Shown here: one piece after another, positions 45,651 to 55,728 of the stretch
Position numbering within the stretch: position 1 is the first letter of the stretch
Layout: each line of letters begins with the position of its first letter
Assembly: GCF_050490315.1 (NCBI RefSeq)
Contig: NZ_JBNPEO010000003.1
Coordinates: 1 to 64,000 of the forward strand
Length of the DNA: 64,000 bases
Source of the DNA: JBNPEO01 sp050490315
GTDB taxonomy: Bacteria > Actinomycetota > Actinomycetes > Actinomycetales > Micrococcaceae
Direction: 5' to 3'
Position numbers and translations under genes: made by a program
The notes under the pieces: generated by a model
Databases searched by the model: none
What the model was told of the DNA's origin: nothing
The model's input: the letters and a program-made list of their open reading frames with translations, nothing else

Positions 45651-47059
45651 GCGATTCCGCCCCTGAAGCCTCCACACACAACAGTCACGAGGTAGAACCC
45701 AATACTGGAATCTCGCACAAAACGGCCCATAAAATGCTGGCGCACAACTGGTATGAGGCCCGCGAGCTCGCCTACAACCACCCGCAGCCGCTTCCTCCCT
45801 CGCTCACTGATCTTGACAAGTGTGTGGGCCGGACGCTCGCTGAGGATCTAGTGGCACTTCACAACATGCCGCACTACGCATCCTCCGCGATGGATGGCTG
45901 GGCGGTTAACGGCACCGGACCCTGGATCCCGGTAGAGCCTGGCAAACGGTTGGCGCCACACGAAGCGAGCCCCATTGTGACCGGCGGTCTGATCCCACCT
46001 GGGGCCAAAGCTGTGTTGCGTTCAGAGAGCGCCGAATTAACTCTGGATGAGGATGGCCTCGCCGTGGTGAGACTTGGCGGCAGCGCTAAGCCGGGGGAGC
46101 CGCGCAATGGTCAGCACATCCGCCGGGCCTCCGAGGAAGCCAGCGTTGAGGATATGTTGATTCCTGCTGGAACGGTGATCAACCCAGCCCAAGTTGCACT
46201 GGCGGCTTTGGCTGGGCACGATCAGCTGCCGGTGGTGGGCCGCGCGGTGGTCCGGTTTTTGCGTACGGGCAGCGAAGTGGTGGATCACGGGATTCCCGCA
46301 CCGGGCCGCGTCCGGGATACTTTTGGCCCTCAGATTCCCTCGGTGATCACACAGCTGGGTGGCATTTATGCTGAAACTTTGCACGTTGAGGACCACCTTG
46401 ACCACTGGCGCCGCGCCTTTGACGAGGAACAAGTAGAGCTGCCGTCCGACGTCGTTATCACCACTGGCGGGACCGGCGCTTCGGCGACGGATCACCTGCG
46501 TTCTGTCCTTGAAGAATTGGGTGCCCGGTTCCTGATTGACACTGTGGCGATGCGCCCGGGGCACCCAACGGTTCTCGCTGAACTTCCTGACGGGCGCTAC
46601 GTTTTGGGTCTGCCTGGAAATCCGACGGCGGCAATGGTCGCCTTGTTGAGTTTTGGCTGGCCGCTGATTGCCAAATTGGGACATTTGCCGGCCCCGGCCG
46701 TAGTGCAGGTCCCGTGCGGAACAAGTCTTGATGCTCACCAAGGACCCACCCGGGTGATGCCGTTCCGGCAGCTGTATGGGATGGCCGCGCCGTCAGGGCA
46801 CCATTCACCAGGCATGATGCGTGGCTTGGCTATGGCTGATGGGCTAATGATCGTGCCGCCGCATGGGGTTCAAATGGGTGAACTCGTTGATGCTATCTCA
46901 CTGCCATGGGCAACCCCTTTGGAAGCGGCTGAGAGCGCCGAGGAGAAGGTAGCCAAGGAAGCGGCAGCTAAGGAGCAAGCTGCCAAAGAACGCGCAGCGA
47001 AAGCCGCACGGCGTAAAGCAGCTTCCACGGGGCCGGTTGACTGGAGCGCACTGGGCTAG
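45647..47059 (+). CDS. moeA: Molybdopterin molybdotransferase MoeA
   Basis: 470 residues. It inserts molybdate into adenylylated molybdopterin. ASSAMDGWAV, the central TTGGTGASATDHL and GLPGNPTAAMVALL are conserved MoeA blocks. The last ~45 residues are an Ala/Lys/Glu-rich helical tail (EEKVAKEAAAKEQAAKERAA), absent from the usual ~410-residue enzyme. The ATG overlaps the mobA stop by four bases, so translation is coupled. A formate-dehydrogenase-like enzyme and its sulfurtransferase lie downstream. Confidence 0.93.
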   Translation: MSDSAPEASTHNSHEVEPNTGISHKTAHKMLAHNWYEARELAYNHPQPLPPSLTDLDKCVGRTLAEDLVALHNMPHYASSAMDGWAVNGTGPWIPVEPGKRLAPHEASPIVTGGLIPPGAKAVLRSESAELTLDEDGLAVVRLGGSAKPGEPRNGQHIRRASEEASVEDMLIPAGTVINPAQVALAALAGHDQLPVVGRAVVRFLRTGSEVVDHGIPAPGRVRDTFGPQIPSVITQLGGIYAETLHVEDHLDHWRRAFDEEQVELPSDVVITTGGTGASATDHLRSVLEELGARFLIDTVAMRPGHPTVLAELPDGRYVLGLPGNPTAAMVALLSFGWPLIAKLGHLPAPAVVQVPCGTSLDAHQGPTRVMPFRQLYGMAAPSGHHSPGMMRGLAMADGLMIVPPHGVQMGELVDAISLPWATPLEAAESAEEKVAKEAAAKEQAAKERAAKAARRKAASTGPVDWSALG

Positions 47060-47162
47060 TCGCTGCGGGGAGCGATGTTTGCTTGGTGCCTGGAGCGTGA
47101 CTCGGCGGCGTTGTATGGGGGCGTGGCTTGTCTCGGGTGAACCGTAGGGACATGATGAAGGT

Positions 47163-49478
47163 ATGAGCAAGCACGGGCCGCTGGCAGACATCAATGAAGC
47201 TGATCTTGAAGTTCACCCACCTAAAACCAGTGCCGCTGGCATCGAAGCAGTTGGTGTTGCATTGGGCCGCGGATTGGCTCAGGCCGGGGTCGCCCGCACG
47301 GCTCGGGCGCTTCTGCGTGTCAACCAGCACAACGGTTTTGACTGTCCGGGCTGTGCATGGCCGGAGAGCATCACCGGAAACCGTAAAATCGCAGAGTTTT
47401 GTGAGAACGGCGCTAAAGCAATCGCTGAGGAAAACACGCTCCGCACCGTGACCCCTGCGTTTTGGGATGAGCACTCGATCACTGATCTTGAGGGCAAAAC
47501 CGAGTACTGGCTGGGTAGTCAGGGCCGCATGACCGAGCCCATGGTCATACGGCCCGGAGAAACTCACTATTCCCCGATCTCGTGGCAGGGTGCCTTTGAC
47601 CTGATCGGTGAGCATATCCGTGCCACCACGCCGGAGCGGTGTGTGTTTTACACGTCTGGGCGCACCGCGAATGAGACTGCTTTCATCTACCAGCTCTTTG
47701 CACGCGCCATTGGCACCAACAATCTGCCCGACTGTTCCAACATGTGCCACGAATCGTCCGGAAGCGCTCTGACTCCCACCATTGGAATCGGCAAGGGCAC
47801 GGTGTCCCTCGAGGACATTCATGATGCTGAGCTGGTTTTTGTGGCCGGACAAAACCCTGGAACCAACCATCCACGAATGCTCTCGGCCCTGCAGGAGTGC
47901 AAAAAACGAGGTGGCAAGGTAGTTGCCATCAACCCGCTTCCCGAAGCCGGACTGCTGAACTTCAAGGACCCTCAAACCGTCCAAGGAATCGTGGGAAACG
48001 GTATTGCTTTAGCCGATGAATTCCTGCAGATCAAAGTTGGTGGCGACTTGGCGCTGTTTCAGGCGCTGGGCCACTTGCTGCTGGAAGCGGAGAAACGATC
48101 CCCGGGCGCCGTGGTTGACCAGAAATTTGTCCAGAGCCAAACCCAGGGCTTCACCGAATACGCTGCGGCTCGCGAAACACTGGACTGGGCCGAGACTGAA
48201 CTGGCCACTGGGCTCAGCCGAGCAGAGATCACCACCGTCGCGGGCATGCTCATTAGATCCAAAGCCACCATCATTTGCTGGGCACTGGGCCTGACCCAAC
48301 AGCCACATTCCGTGGACACCCTCAAAGAGATCATCAACGTCCTTTTGTTGCAAGGAAACTTTGGTAAAAAGGGTGCGGGCGCTTGCCCTGTGCGAGGTCA
48401 TTCCAACGTCCAAGGAGATAGGACCATGGGCATTTGGGAGAAACCTCGTCCTGGCTTCCTAGACGCTCTGGAAAAAGAATTTGGTATTCCGATGCCGCGC
48501 GAGCACGGCGTTGACGCGGTGCGCGCCCAGCAGGCGTTTGAAGAGAATGCAGTGGATGTTTTTGTCTCCATGGGTGGCAACTTCGCCGCCGCCTGTTCTG
48601 ACACAGAAGCGCTCGAAGCCGGGATGAAACGGGCCGGATTAACCGTCCACATCTCCACCAAACCCAACCGCTCACATGTGGTCCACGGCAAAACCTCGCT
48701 GATTCTTCCTACCTTGGGCCGCACCGATTCGGACGTTAAACACCCGGACGGGCGGCAATTTTTGTCAGTTGAAGACTCCATGTCCGTTATTCACTCCACT
48801 CAGGGCCGGCTGGAACCGGTGAGTGATCATTTGCTGGCGGAGCCGGTGATTATTGCACGGATGGCCGCAGCAACACTGGGTGAAGATCACCCCATCAACT
48901 GGCGGGCCATGGCTGAGGACTATGACGTGATCCGCGACCACATTTCTCGGGTGATCCCCGGGTTCGAAGACTTCAACACCCGGGTCCGGAATAGAAACGG
49001 TTTTGTCCTACCAAACCCCCCGCGGGATACACGCACTTTCAAAACCAGCACGGGGCTGGCCCACTTCACCGTTAGCCCGCTGGAATATCTCAACCCGCCG
49101 GCCGGGCACCTGATTCTTCAGACCGTCCGCAGCCACGACCAGTACAACACCACGTTCTACGGCCTGGATGACCGATACCGTGGCATCTCTGAGGGCCGCC
49201 GAGTAGTGCTCATCCATCCCGAGGACCTCGCACAGGCAGGATTCGCTGACCGCGATATGGTGGATGTTATCTCCAGTTTCACCGGGTCCGACGGCGTCAC
49301 CACCGAACGCCGCGCTAACAGTTTCCGTCTGGTTGGCTACCCCACGGCTAAGGGATGCGCGGCAGCTTACTTCCCGGAGGCCAACGCGCTGGTTCACCGT
49401 GAACTTGTTGCACGCGAATCAAACACACCCGGTTTCAAAGCCATTACTGTGCGCTTTGTGGCCCACAAGGAAAGCTGA
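47163..49478 (+). CDS. FdhF/YdeP-family molybdopterin oxidoreductase
   Basis: 771 residues, full length for this group. GFDCPGCAWPES (around 58-69) matches the N-terminal cysteine motif; FYTSGRTANETAFIYQLFAR, LPDCSNMCHESSG and VFVAGQNPGTNHPRML belong to the bis-MGD binding part; the C-terminal domain holds HDQYNTTFYGLDDRYRGI. The family is related to formate dehydrogenase alpha subunits, but the true substrate of YdeP-type members is unsettled. No beta or gamma subunit is adjacent. It is followed by fdhD two bases later, supporting a formate-dehydrogenase-like cofactor need. Confidence 0.9.
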   Translation: MSKHGPLADINEADLEVHPPKTSAAGIEAVGVALGRGLAQAGVARTARALLRVNQHNGFDCPGCAWPESITGNRKIAEFCENGAKAIAEENTLRTVTPAFWDEHSITDLEGKTEYWLGSQGRMTEPMVIRPGETHYSPISWQGAFDLIGEHIRATTPERCVFYTSGRTANETAFIYQLFARAIGTNNLPDCSNMCHESSGSALTPTIGIGKGTVSLEDIHDAELVFVAGQNPGTNHPRMLSALQECKKRGGKVVAINPLPEAGLLNFKDPQTVQGIVGNGIALADEFLQIKVGGDLALFQALGHLLLEAEKRSPGAVVDQKFVQSQTQGFTEYAAARETLDWAETELATGLSRAEITTVAGMLIRSKATIICWALGLTQQPHSVDTLKEIINVLLLQGNFGKKGAGACPVRGHSNVQGDRTMGIWEKPRPGFLDALEKEFGIPMPREHGVDAVRAQQAFEENAVDVFVSMGGNFAAACSDTEALEAGMKRAGLTVHISTKPNRSHVVHGKTSLILPTLGRTDSDVKHPDGRQFLSVEDSMSVIHSTQGRLEPVSDHLLAEPVIIARMAAATLGEDHPINWRAMAEDYDVIRDHISRVIPGFEDFNTRVRNRNGFVLPNPPRDTRTFKTSTGLAHFTVSPLEYLNPPAGHLILQTVRSHDQYNTTFYGLDDRYRGISEGRRVVLIHPEDLAQAGFADRDMVDVISSFTGSDGVTTERRANSFRLVGYPTAKGCAAAYFPEANALVHRELVARESNTPGFKAITVRFVAHKES

Positions 49479-49480
49479 GC

Positions 49481-50323
49481 ATGGGCAGGCTAACGCAACG
49501 AACCAAAGTCCATAAGTACGTTGTGGGAAGCGAACACCCACACCGCGTCATCGAGGATCAGCTAGCCGTTGAAGAACCGTTGGAAATCCGTTTGGGCCAC
49601 TTGTCCTATTCGGTGACCATGCGTTCACCCGGGCATGACTTTGACCTTGTGGCTGGCTTTTTGGTCTCTGAAGGGGTGATCTGGGAACCGGAGCAACTGA
49701 TCTCCCTGCGCTTTTGTGCTGGCGAGGATGAGAATGGCGTCCAAACCTTCAATGTGGTGGAGGCCCAATTGCGGCCTGACGTTCCGGTCCCGGACGCCGG
49801 AAGGAAAATCTACACCTCGAGCTCGTGCGGGATTTGTGGCACCGATTCGATCGACGCCGTACACAAGTCCTCGCACTATGCACCGACGACTGATGACGAG
49901 TTCACTGTCCCCGTCGCCACGCTCCTTTCCTTGCCGGACAAGCTTCGCAGCGCTCAAGCGGTGTTTGAAAAAACCGGGGGAGTGCACGCTGCTGGTCTGT
50001 TCTCCGTCAATGACCAGGGGGAAGCCGAGTTGTTGTGTTTGCGCGAGGACGTTGGCCGGCACAACGCGATGGACAAAGTCGTTGGCTGGGCTCTCCGCGA
50101 AGGGCGTTTGCCGCTGAACCGCACAGTCCTTCAGCTCTCCGGCCGGGCATCTTTTGAATTGGTCCAGAAGGCTTCCTTGGCGGGTATACCCGTGCTGTCG
50201 GCCGTCAGCGCGCCCTCTTCTCTCGCCGTCGAACTGGCTCAAAGCAGTGCTGTAACCTTGGCAGGTTTTAGCCGGGGCCAGAGCATCAACGTGTATTCAG
50301 GCCACGAGAGGATCACTGCGTAA
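49481..50323 (+). CDS. fdhD: Formate dehydrogenase accessory sulfurtransferase FdhD
   Basis: 280 residues. FdhD passes sulfur from a cysteine desulfurase to the molybdenum of formate dehydrogenase; the catalytic Cys pair is in SSSCGICGTDS. MRSPGHDFDLVAGFLVSEGV, the DVGRHNAMDKVVG segment and the C-terminal LSGRASFELVQKA are all present. The start at ATG 49481 lies two bases after the oxidoreductase stop. It is the last gene of the molybdenum cluster. Confidence 0.94.
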   Translation: MGRLTQRTKVHKYVVGSEHPHRVIEDQLAVEEPLEIRLGHLSYSVTMRSPGHDFDLVAGFLVSEGVIWEPEQLISLRFCAGEDENGVQTFNVVEAQLRPDVPVPDAGRKIYTSSSCGICGTDSIDAVHKSSHYAPTTDDEFTVPVATLLSLPDKLRSAQAVFEKTGGVHAAGLFSVNDQGEAELLCLREDVGRHNAMDKVVGWALREGRLPLNRTVLQLSGRASFELVQKASLAGIPVLSAVSAPSSLAVELAQSSAVTLAGFSRGQSINVYSGHERITA

Positions 50324-50431
50324 AGCATCTTGCGCGGGCGAAGGGATGGACAGCCCTTGGTCAATAGCTGCCTTGACAGGTAGATTTTGTCCATCGATTA
50401 GCACCACCGAAGGGTGCGTAAGGGAGCCACT
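50324..50431 (+). promoter_or_regulatory. Promoter region of the alpha-mannosidase gene
   Basis: TTGACA (about 50373-50378), a 17-bp spacer and GATTAG form a candidate -35/-10 pair on the plus strand. AGGGAG (50421-50426) lies five bases before GTG 50432. Confidence 0.35.
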
Positions 50432-53400
50432 GTGCATGATGATCGCGGAATAACCGAAGCCCGTCTTGACCGTTTCATTAAGGACAGATTGGTGCCCGCG
50501 ATCTATGCGCGTTCTACCGAATTGGAGCTCTCTGCATGGGATGTTCCGGACGAACCTGTCCCGGCAGCTGAGGCGCTTGGACAAAACTTTGAACCCCTTG
50601 CGCAGGGCTCTGCTTGGGGGCGCGGTTGGAGTACCAAATGGATCCGCCTGCAAGGTTCCGTGCCGGCCGGTTGGGGAAAAGACCCACAACGCAGTGTTGA
50701 AGTGTTGGTTGATTTGGGGTTCAACGGACAGGGCCCCGGTTTTCAATGCGAGGGCATCGCATGGCGAGCAGACGGCACCATCATCAAAGCTATTTCGCCC
50801 AAAAACCTGCACATTCCCTTAGAGCTGATTGGCCCGGATACTCACAGCGGTGAGCTCAATCTCTATGTGGAAGCCGCTGCGAACCCGGACCTTACCCAAG
50901 CGTGGAGCTTCGCTCCCACTAACCTCGGCGATAAGGCCACGGTAGGCGAAGAGCTCAGGTATAGGCTGGGCCCGATTGTGGTGGCCGAACGGGACATAAC
51001 GGTGTGGGAGCTAGCCCAGGACGTTGATACTTTGCGGTCACTGATGCACGAGCTGCCCATGGACCAGCCCCGACGCTTCGACATTCTCCGGGCCCTCGAG
51101 GCCATGATGGACCGCATGGATCCGGAGGACGTGTCCGGCACGGCAACGGCTGGCCGGGAGGCCTTGAAACCAGTTCTCAGCCAGCCAGCCAATGCCTCGG
51201 CTCACAACATTGTGGCCACCGGGCACGCGCACATTGACTCCGCATGGTTGTGGCCTGTCCGCGAAACCATCCGCAAATGTGCCAGGACCTTCTCCAACGT
51301 GGTGGCGTTGATGGATGAGGATCCCAACTTTGTGTTCTCTTGCTCTTCCGCCCAGCAACTGTCCTGGATCAAGGAATATTACCCGGAGCTGTTCGCCCGA
51401 ATTCGCGAGAAAGTTGATGCTGGACAGTTCATTCCCGTGGGCGGAATGTGGGTGGAATCGGACACCAACATGCCCGGTGGTGAGGCAATGGCCCGGCAAT
51501 TTGTTGAGGGCAAAGGTTTCTTCTTGGATGAGTTCGGTGTGGAGTGCCGCGAGGCGTGGTTGCCGGATTCCTTTGGTTACTCGGCCGCTTTGCCGCAAAT
51601 TGTGAAAGCAGCCGGGTCTCGGTGGTTCCTGACCCAAAAAATTTCCTGGAATCAGACCAACAAGATGCCCCACCACACGTTCAGTTGGGAAGGCATTGAT
51701 GGCACCCGAGTGTTCACTCACTTCCCGCCCGTGGATAGTTATAACTCAGACTTGGGTGGGCGGGATCTGGCCCATGCACAGCGAAACTACCGTGATCATG
51801 GCCGCGGCAACACCTCGCTGGTGCCCTTTGGTTATGGCGACGGCGGTGGTGGGCCCACGCGCGAAATGCTCGCTGCGGCGCACCGCGCGGAGGATTTGGA
51901 AGGTTCGCCCAAGGTTCAGCTTGGTAGCGCTAGAGACTTTTTTGAGATGGCCCAAGATGAGTACAAAAATCTTCCCGTCTGGGTGGGGGAGATGTACCTC
52001 GAACTGCACCGCGGAACGTACACCAGCCAGTCGAACACCAAAAAGGGCAATCGACGCAGTGAGCACTTACTCCGCGAAGCTGAGTTGTGGGCGGCCACCG
52101 CGTCGGTGCGTCACCACGACTATACGTATCCGGCTGAGGAGCTGAAGCGCTTGTGGCGGTTAGTGCTTTTACAGCAGTTCCACGACATTCTCCCGGGCTC
52201 TTCCATCGCCTGGGTTCATCAGGATGCGGAGCGAAATTATGCTGCCATTGAACGTGATCTTGAAGCGATCATCGCCGCGGCCACGGCAAAAATGTTGGGT
52301 GAAGGAGAGCAACAATTTTTGCTCAACGCCGCACCACATGAACGTGACGGTGTGCCCGCTTTTGCCGCCGCAAGACCCATCCGTGCCGAGGAAGCTGTTC
52401 AAGTCCAAGAGCTGGATGGCGGCTACGTTCTGGACAACGGACTGATCCGCGCCCAGATCAACGCTGAAGGTCAGGTTGTCTCCCTGCTGGAACACCGCAC
52501 TGGGCGCGAGGCTATTTCCCCGGACGCACCGGGAAACCGCTTGGAACTCTTCCGAGATACACCCAACCAATGGGATGCCTGGGACATTGACGAGTTCTAC
52601 CGCCATAACGTAACTGCCGCAGACGTTCGCTCAGTCACTTTAGAACGCGGCGGCTGGGACGCTGTGGTGGTGGTTGAGGCGTTGGTTGGTAAATCTCCCG
52701 TGACCCAGCGGATCTCGCTAGCGGCGGGGGCCGAATCGCTCGCCATCACTACCTCGGTGGACTGGCAAGAGAAAGAGAAGCTCCTCAAACTGGCGTTCGG
52801 CTTGGATGTGCGGGCAGACCGCTCAGCCTCGGAAACCCAATTTGGCCACGTCTTCCGGCCCACCCACGTCAATACTTCCTGGGAAGCAGCTAAGTTCGAG
52901 ATCTGTGCGCACCGCTGGATCCATGTTGGCGAACCGGGCTACGGCGTAGCCATTTCAAACTCGGCAAGCTACGGGCATGACGTCACCAGAGCCGTGCGAG
53001 AGGACGGAGGAACGACGACGACAGTCCGCCTTTCCTTGCTGAGGGCACCACAGTTCCCGGATCCTCAAGCGGATTTGGGGCGGCATGAATATTCGGTGAC
53101 TATCCGTCCCGGGGCAGGTATTGCCGAGGCGGTTGAAGAGGGCTACCGGACCAACTTGGTGCCCCGAGTACTCACCGGCGGTCGCGAGATTGAGCCCTTG
53201 TTCACCGTGTACAACCAAGCCGTGGTGGTGGAGGCCATCAAACTGGCTGAGGACAGCAGCGGGGACGTCATTGTGCGCCTTTACGAATCCTTGGGGGAGC
53301 GCAGCTCCGGGGTCCTGACAGCGAATTTCCCGGCAGCCGCTGCAGCTACCGTGGACCTACTGGAGCGGCCAATAGCGGTACCAGGAGTGAACTGTGGCAA

Positions 53401-53461
53401 AGATTCTGTGGAGTTGACGCTGCGCCCGTTCCAGCTGGTCACGCTCCGCTTCAGCCGCTAA
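50432..53461 (+). CDS. Alpha-mannosidase, glycoside hydrolase family 38
   Basis: 1009 residues from GTG 50432; an upstream in-frame GTG at 50414 lacks a ribosome binding site. It is a retaining, zinc-dependent alpha-mannosidase. The metal site is GHAHIDSAWLWP (around 260-271), the nucleophile Asp is in AWLPDSFGYSAALPQ, and QQFHDILPGSSI marks the middle domain. The C-terminal beta domains run to the end. There is no signal peptide, so it should act in the cytoplasm on imported mannosides. It stands alone, with no sugar transporter nearby. Confidence 0.94.
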   Translation: MHDDRGITEARLDRFIKDRLVPAIYARSTELELSAWDVPDEPVPAAEALGQNFEPLAQGSAWGRGWSTKWIRLQGSVPAGWGKDPQRSVEVLVDLGFNGQGPGFQCEGIAWRADGTIIKAISPKNLHIPLELIGPDTHSGELNLYVEAAANPDLTQAWSFAPTNLGDKATVGEELRYRLGPIVVAERDITVWELAQDVDTLRSLMHELPMDQPRRFDILRALEAMMDRMDPEDVSGTATAGREALKPVLSQPANASAHNIVATGHAHIDSAWLWPVRETIRKCARTFSNVVALMDEDPNFVFSCSSAQQLSWIKEYYPELFARIREKVDAGQFIPVGGMWVESDTNMPGGEAMARQFVEGKGFFLDEFGVECREAWLPDSFGYSAALPQIVKAAGSRWFLTQKISWNQTNKMPHHTFSWEGIDGTRVFTHFPPVDSYNSDLGGRDLAHAQRNYRDHGRGNTSLVPFGYGDGGGGPTREMLAAAHRAEDLEGSPKVQLGSARDFFEMAQDEYKNLPVWVGEMYLELHRGTYTSQSNTKKGNRRSEHLLREAELWAATASVRHHDYTYPAEELKRLWRLVLLQQFHDILPGSSIAWVHQDAERNYAAIERDLEAIIAAATAKMLGEGEQQFLLNAAPHERDGVPAFAAARPIRAEEAVQVQELDGGYVLDNGLIRAQINAEGQVVSLLEHRTGREAISPDAPGNRLELFRDTPNQWDAWDIDEFYRHNVTAADVRSVTLERGGWDAVVVVEALVGKSPVTQRISLAAGAESLAITTSVDWQEKEKLLKLAFGLDVRADRSASETQFGHVFRPTHVNTSWEAAKFEICAHRWIHVGEPGYGVAISNSASYGHDVTRAVREDGGTTTTVRLSLLRAPQFPDPQADLGRHEYSVTIRPGAGIAEAVEEGYRTNLVPRVLTGGREIEPLFTVYNQAVVVEAIKLAEDSSGDVIVRLYESLGERSSGVLTANFPAAAAATVDLLERPIAVPGVNCGKDSVELTLRPFQLVTLRFSR

Positions 53462-53486
53462 ATACGCGGTACTGGCAGCCAAGCCG

Positions 53487-54266
53487 CTACTGGTAGTCGC
53501 TGTTCAGCAGCCGGTTGACGAATTGCTGCGTGCGCTCATGAGTAGGTGCGCGCAGCACTTCGGCGGCCGGTCCGCGTTCAACCACCACACCGCCGTCCAT
53601 AAAAATGACCTCGTCCGCTACTTGCCGGGCGAAGGCGAGCTCGTGGGTAACAATCACCATGGTCCAGCCTTCCTCGGCTAGTTCCTTGATCACACCCAAA
53701 ACATCGCCTACTAGTTCGGGATCCAGCGCTGAGGTGGGTTCGTCAAAGAGCAACAACTCTGGCCGCAGTGCCAATGCGCGCACAATACCCACACGCTGCT
53801 GTTGACCGCCGGAGAGCTCAAAAGGGTATGCGTCTTTTTTAGCGAGCAGACCCACTCGTTCTAGAAGTTTTTCAGCATCCGCGGTAGCTTCAGCCCGTTT
53901 GCGCTTCTGAACCTGCACAGGTCCCTCGATGACGTTTTCAAGAACCGTCATGTGGGGGAACAAGTTGTAGTGCTGGAACACCATGGCACTGCGATCCCGC
54001 AGGCTAGCGAGCTCCTTTTTGGACACTGGTGAGGAGAAGTCCACGGTGTGGTTCTCACCAATGGTGACGGTGCCGGCGTCGGGCGTTTCAAGGCCGTTCA
54101 AGGAGCGCAAAACGGTAGTTTTGCCTGAACCCGAAGGACCGATCAGCGCCACAACCTTGCCGCGCGGCACGTCGATGTCGATGTCTTTAAGCACCTGGTG
54201 ATCACCAAAAGCCTTGGCTAGGTGACGAACCGAGAGGACGGGTGCGGCTGAATTAGTGGGCGACAT
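53487..54266 (-). CDS. Polar amino-acid ABC transporter, ATP-binding protein
   Basis: 259 residues from ATG 54266, overlapping the permease gene by 14 bases; an ATG seven codons earlier lies deeper in that gene. It carries Walker A IGPSGSGKTTVL, the Q-loop in MVFQHYNLFPHMTV, signature LSGGQQQRVGIVRAL and Walker B LLLFDEPTSALDPE. The QHYNLFPHMT segment is typical of the glutamine/cystine group. It powers the importer formed with the two upstream genes. Confidence 0.93.
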   Translation of the reverse strand: MSPTNSAAPVLSVRHLAKAFGDHQVLKDIDIDVPRGKVVALIGPSGSGKTTVLRSLNGLETPDAGTVTIGENHTVDFSSPVSKKELASLRDRSAMVFQHYNLFPHMTVLENVIEGPVQVQKRKRAEATADAEKLLERVGLLAKKDAYPFELSGGQQQRVGIVRALALRPELLLFDEPTSALDPELVGDVLGVIKELAEEGWTMVIVTHELAFARQVADEVIFMDGGVVVERGPAAEVLRAPTHERTQQFVNRLLNSDYQ

Positions 54267-54918
54267 ATCGATCCAATCGTTTTTCAAGCCAAGACTGTCC
54301 GCTCGAGAGAACCAAACAGATCACCCAATAAACCAACGCAGCTTCGAGGTAAAGGATCATAAATTCTTGGCTAAACGCTGCGATCTGTTGGGCGTTGCGG
54401 AAGAGCTCGGTGACCAAAATCAGCGAGGCTAACGATGTGTCCTTGACCAGCGAGATAAAGGTGTTGGACAAAGGCGGAACGGAGACGCGTGCGGCCTGCG
54501 GAAGAATCACGCGGCGCAAAGTCAGTGCGGGGGACATACCAATGGTGTGCCCGGCTTCCCACTGACCTTTGGGTACCGAGAGGATCGCTGCGCGAATAAT
54601 CTCCGCAGCGTAGCCGCCCACGTTCAGTGAGAAAGCAATGATGGCGCTGGGCCACGGCTCAAGCTTGATGCCCAAGGATGGTAGGCCGTAGAAGATCACA
54701 AACAGCTGAACCAACAATGGTGTGCCGCGAATGATGGATACATAGATGCGGGCAAGCCCAGAGAGCAGTTTGTTGCTGCTCAAGCGCATCAAAGCCACCA
54801 CCAGCGCCAACACCAAACCCACCACAAAGGAGGCAAGGGTCAACGGAATGGTTCCTTGGACCGCACCCAAAAGGATGGGGCCCAAGGAAGTCCAGATCAA
54901 ATCCCAGGTGCTGGGCAT
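54253..54918 (-). CDS. Polar amino-acid ABC transporter permease
   Basis: 221 residues, the usual length of HisM-type permeases, with about five membrane segments. The EAA loop is EAGHTIGMSPALTLRRVILPQA. YVSIIRGTPLLVQLFVIFYGLP is the other family hallmark. Its ATG follows directly on the TAA of the binding-protein gene, with no gap. A single permease gene implies a homodimeric channel. Confidence 0.93.
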   Translation of the reverse strand: MPSTWDLIWTSLGPILLGAVQGTIPLTLASFVVGLVLALVVALMRLSSNKLLSGLARIYVSIIRGTPLLVQLFVIFYGLPSLGIKLEPWPSAIIAFSLNVGGYAAEIIRAAILSVPKGQWEAGHTIGMSPALTLRRVILPQAARVSVPPLSNTFISLVKDTSLASLILVTELFRNAQQIAAFSQEFMILYLEAALVYWVICLVLSSGQSWLEKRLDRYVAH

Positions 54919-55728
54919 TTACTTAGTGACGTCCACGCCGAAGTACTTTTCGGAGATCTTGGTCAGTGTGCCATCAGCTGCCAAGTCTTTCAGCGCCGAG
55001 TCCATGGCGTCCTTCAAAGCTGTGGAACCCTTGCGGACGGTCAGTGCACTCTCTGACTTGTCAGTGGTTTCCGCGGCGATCTTCAGGCCTGCGTCAGGGG
55101 TGTTCTTGGCGTAGTCCAAGTAGGTGAGTTTGTCATTAACAATTGCGTCCACTCGGTCTTGGCGGACCAAGCTCACGCCCTGGGCCCAGCCTTCAACCTG
55201 CTGAATGTTGGCGCCGGACTTCTGCGCCAAGGTGTACCAGTTGCTGGTCAGTGACTGGGCAGTAGTTTTGCCCTTCAGATCCGCGAAGGACTTGATGTCG
55301 TTGTTGTCTTGCTTGGTCACGATGACACCCGAAGAGATGGTGTACGGAGTGGAGAAATCGTATTTGGCTTTGCGCTCATCATTGATGGAAACCTGATTGG
55401 CAATGACATCAAAACGCTTGGCTTCCAAACCAGCGAAGATTGAGTCCCACTGGGTTTCCTGGAATGTTGCCTTGACGCCGAGCTTGCCAGCAACTGCTTC
55501 GGCTACTTCAACGTCAAAGCCGGTGAGCTTGCCAGCGCCATTCTCGTGGAAGCTGAACGGCTTGTAGGTGCCTTCAGTAGCAATCACTAATTCGCCCTTG
55601 GACTTAACGTCGCTGAGGGAAGTGTCCCCGCCGGTCGCGGGAGTGCTGCTGGCTCCGCCGCCACACGCGCTCAGAGCGAGAGCTGTGGCTGCCAACAGGC
55701 TAGTTAGAGCAAAACGACGGCGGTTCAT
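54919..55728 (-). CDS. Amino-acid binding lipoprotein, probably cystine-type
   Basis: 269 residues from ATG 55728, preceded by AAGGA. The signal peptide ends in LALSACGGG, so the Cys is lipidated. The binding domain (~40-269) has ELVIATEGTYKPFSF, KLTGFDVEVAEAVAGKLGV, WDSIFAGLEAKRFDVIANQV and KYDFSTPYTISSGVI. This pattern, especially NQVSINDERKAKYDFSTPYT, is closest to the TcyA/FliY cystine-binding group, though glutamine or other polar ligands are not excluded. It is the first gene of the importer operon. Confidence 0.88.
   Translation of the reverse strand: MNRRRFALTSLLAATALALSACGGGASSTPATGGDTSLSDVKSKGELVIATEGTYKPFSFHENGAGKLTGFDVEVAEAVAGKLGVKATFQETQWDSIFAGLEAKRFDVIANQVSINDERKAKYDFSTPYTISSGVIVTKQDNNDIKSFADLKGKTTAQSLTSNWYTLAQKSGANIQQVEGWAQGVSLVRQDRVDAIVNDKLTYLDYAKNTPDAGLKIAAETTDKSESALTVRKGSTALKDAMDSALKDLAADGTLTKISEKYFGVDVTK

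Noticed and set aside
46968..47984. 338-codon antisense frame across moeA and the FdhF-like gene
   Set aside because: Spans two well-supported genes and contains no recognisable domain.
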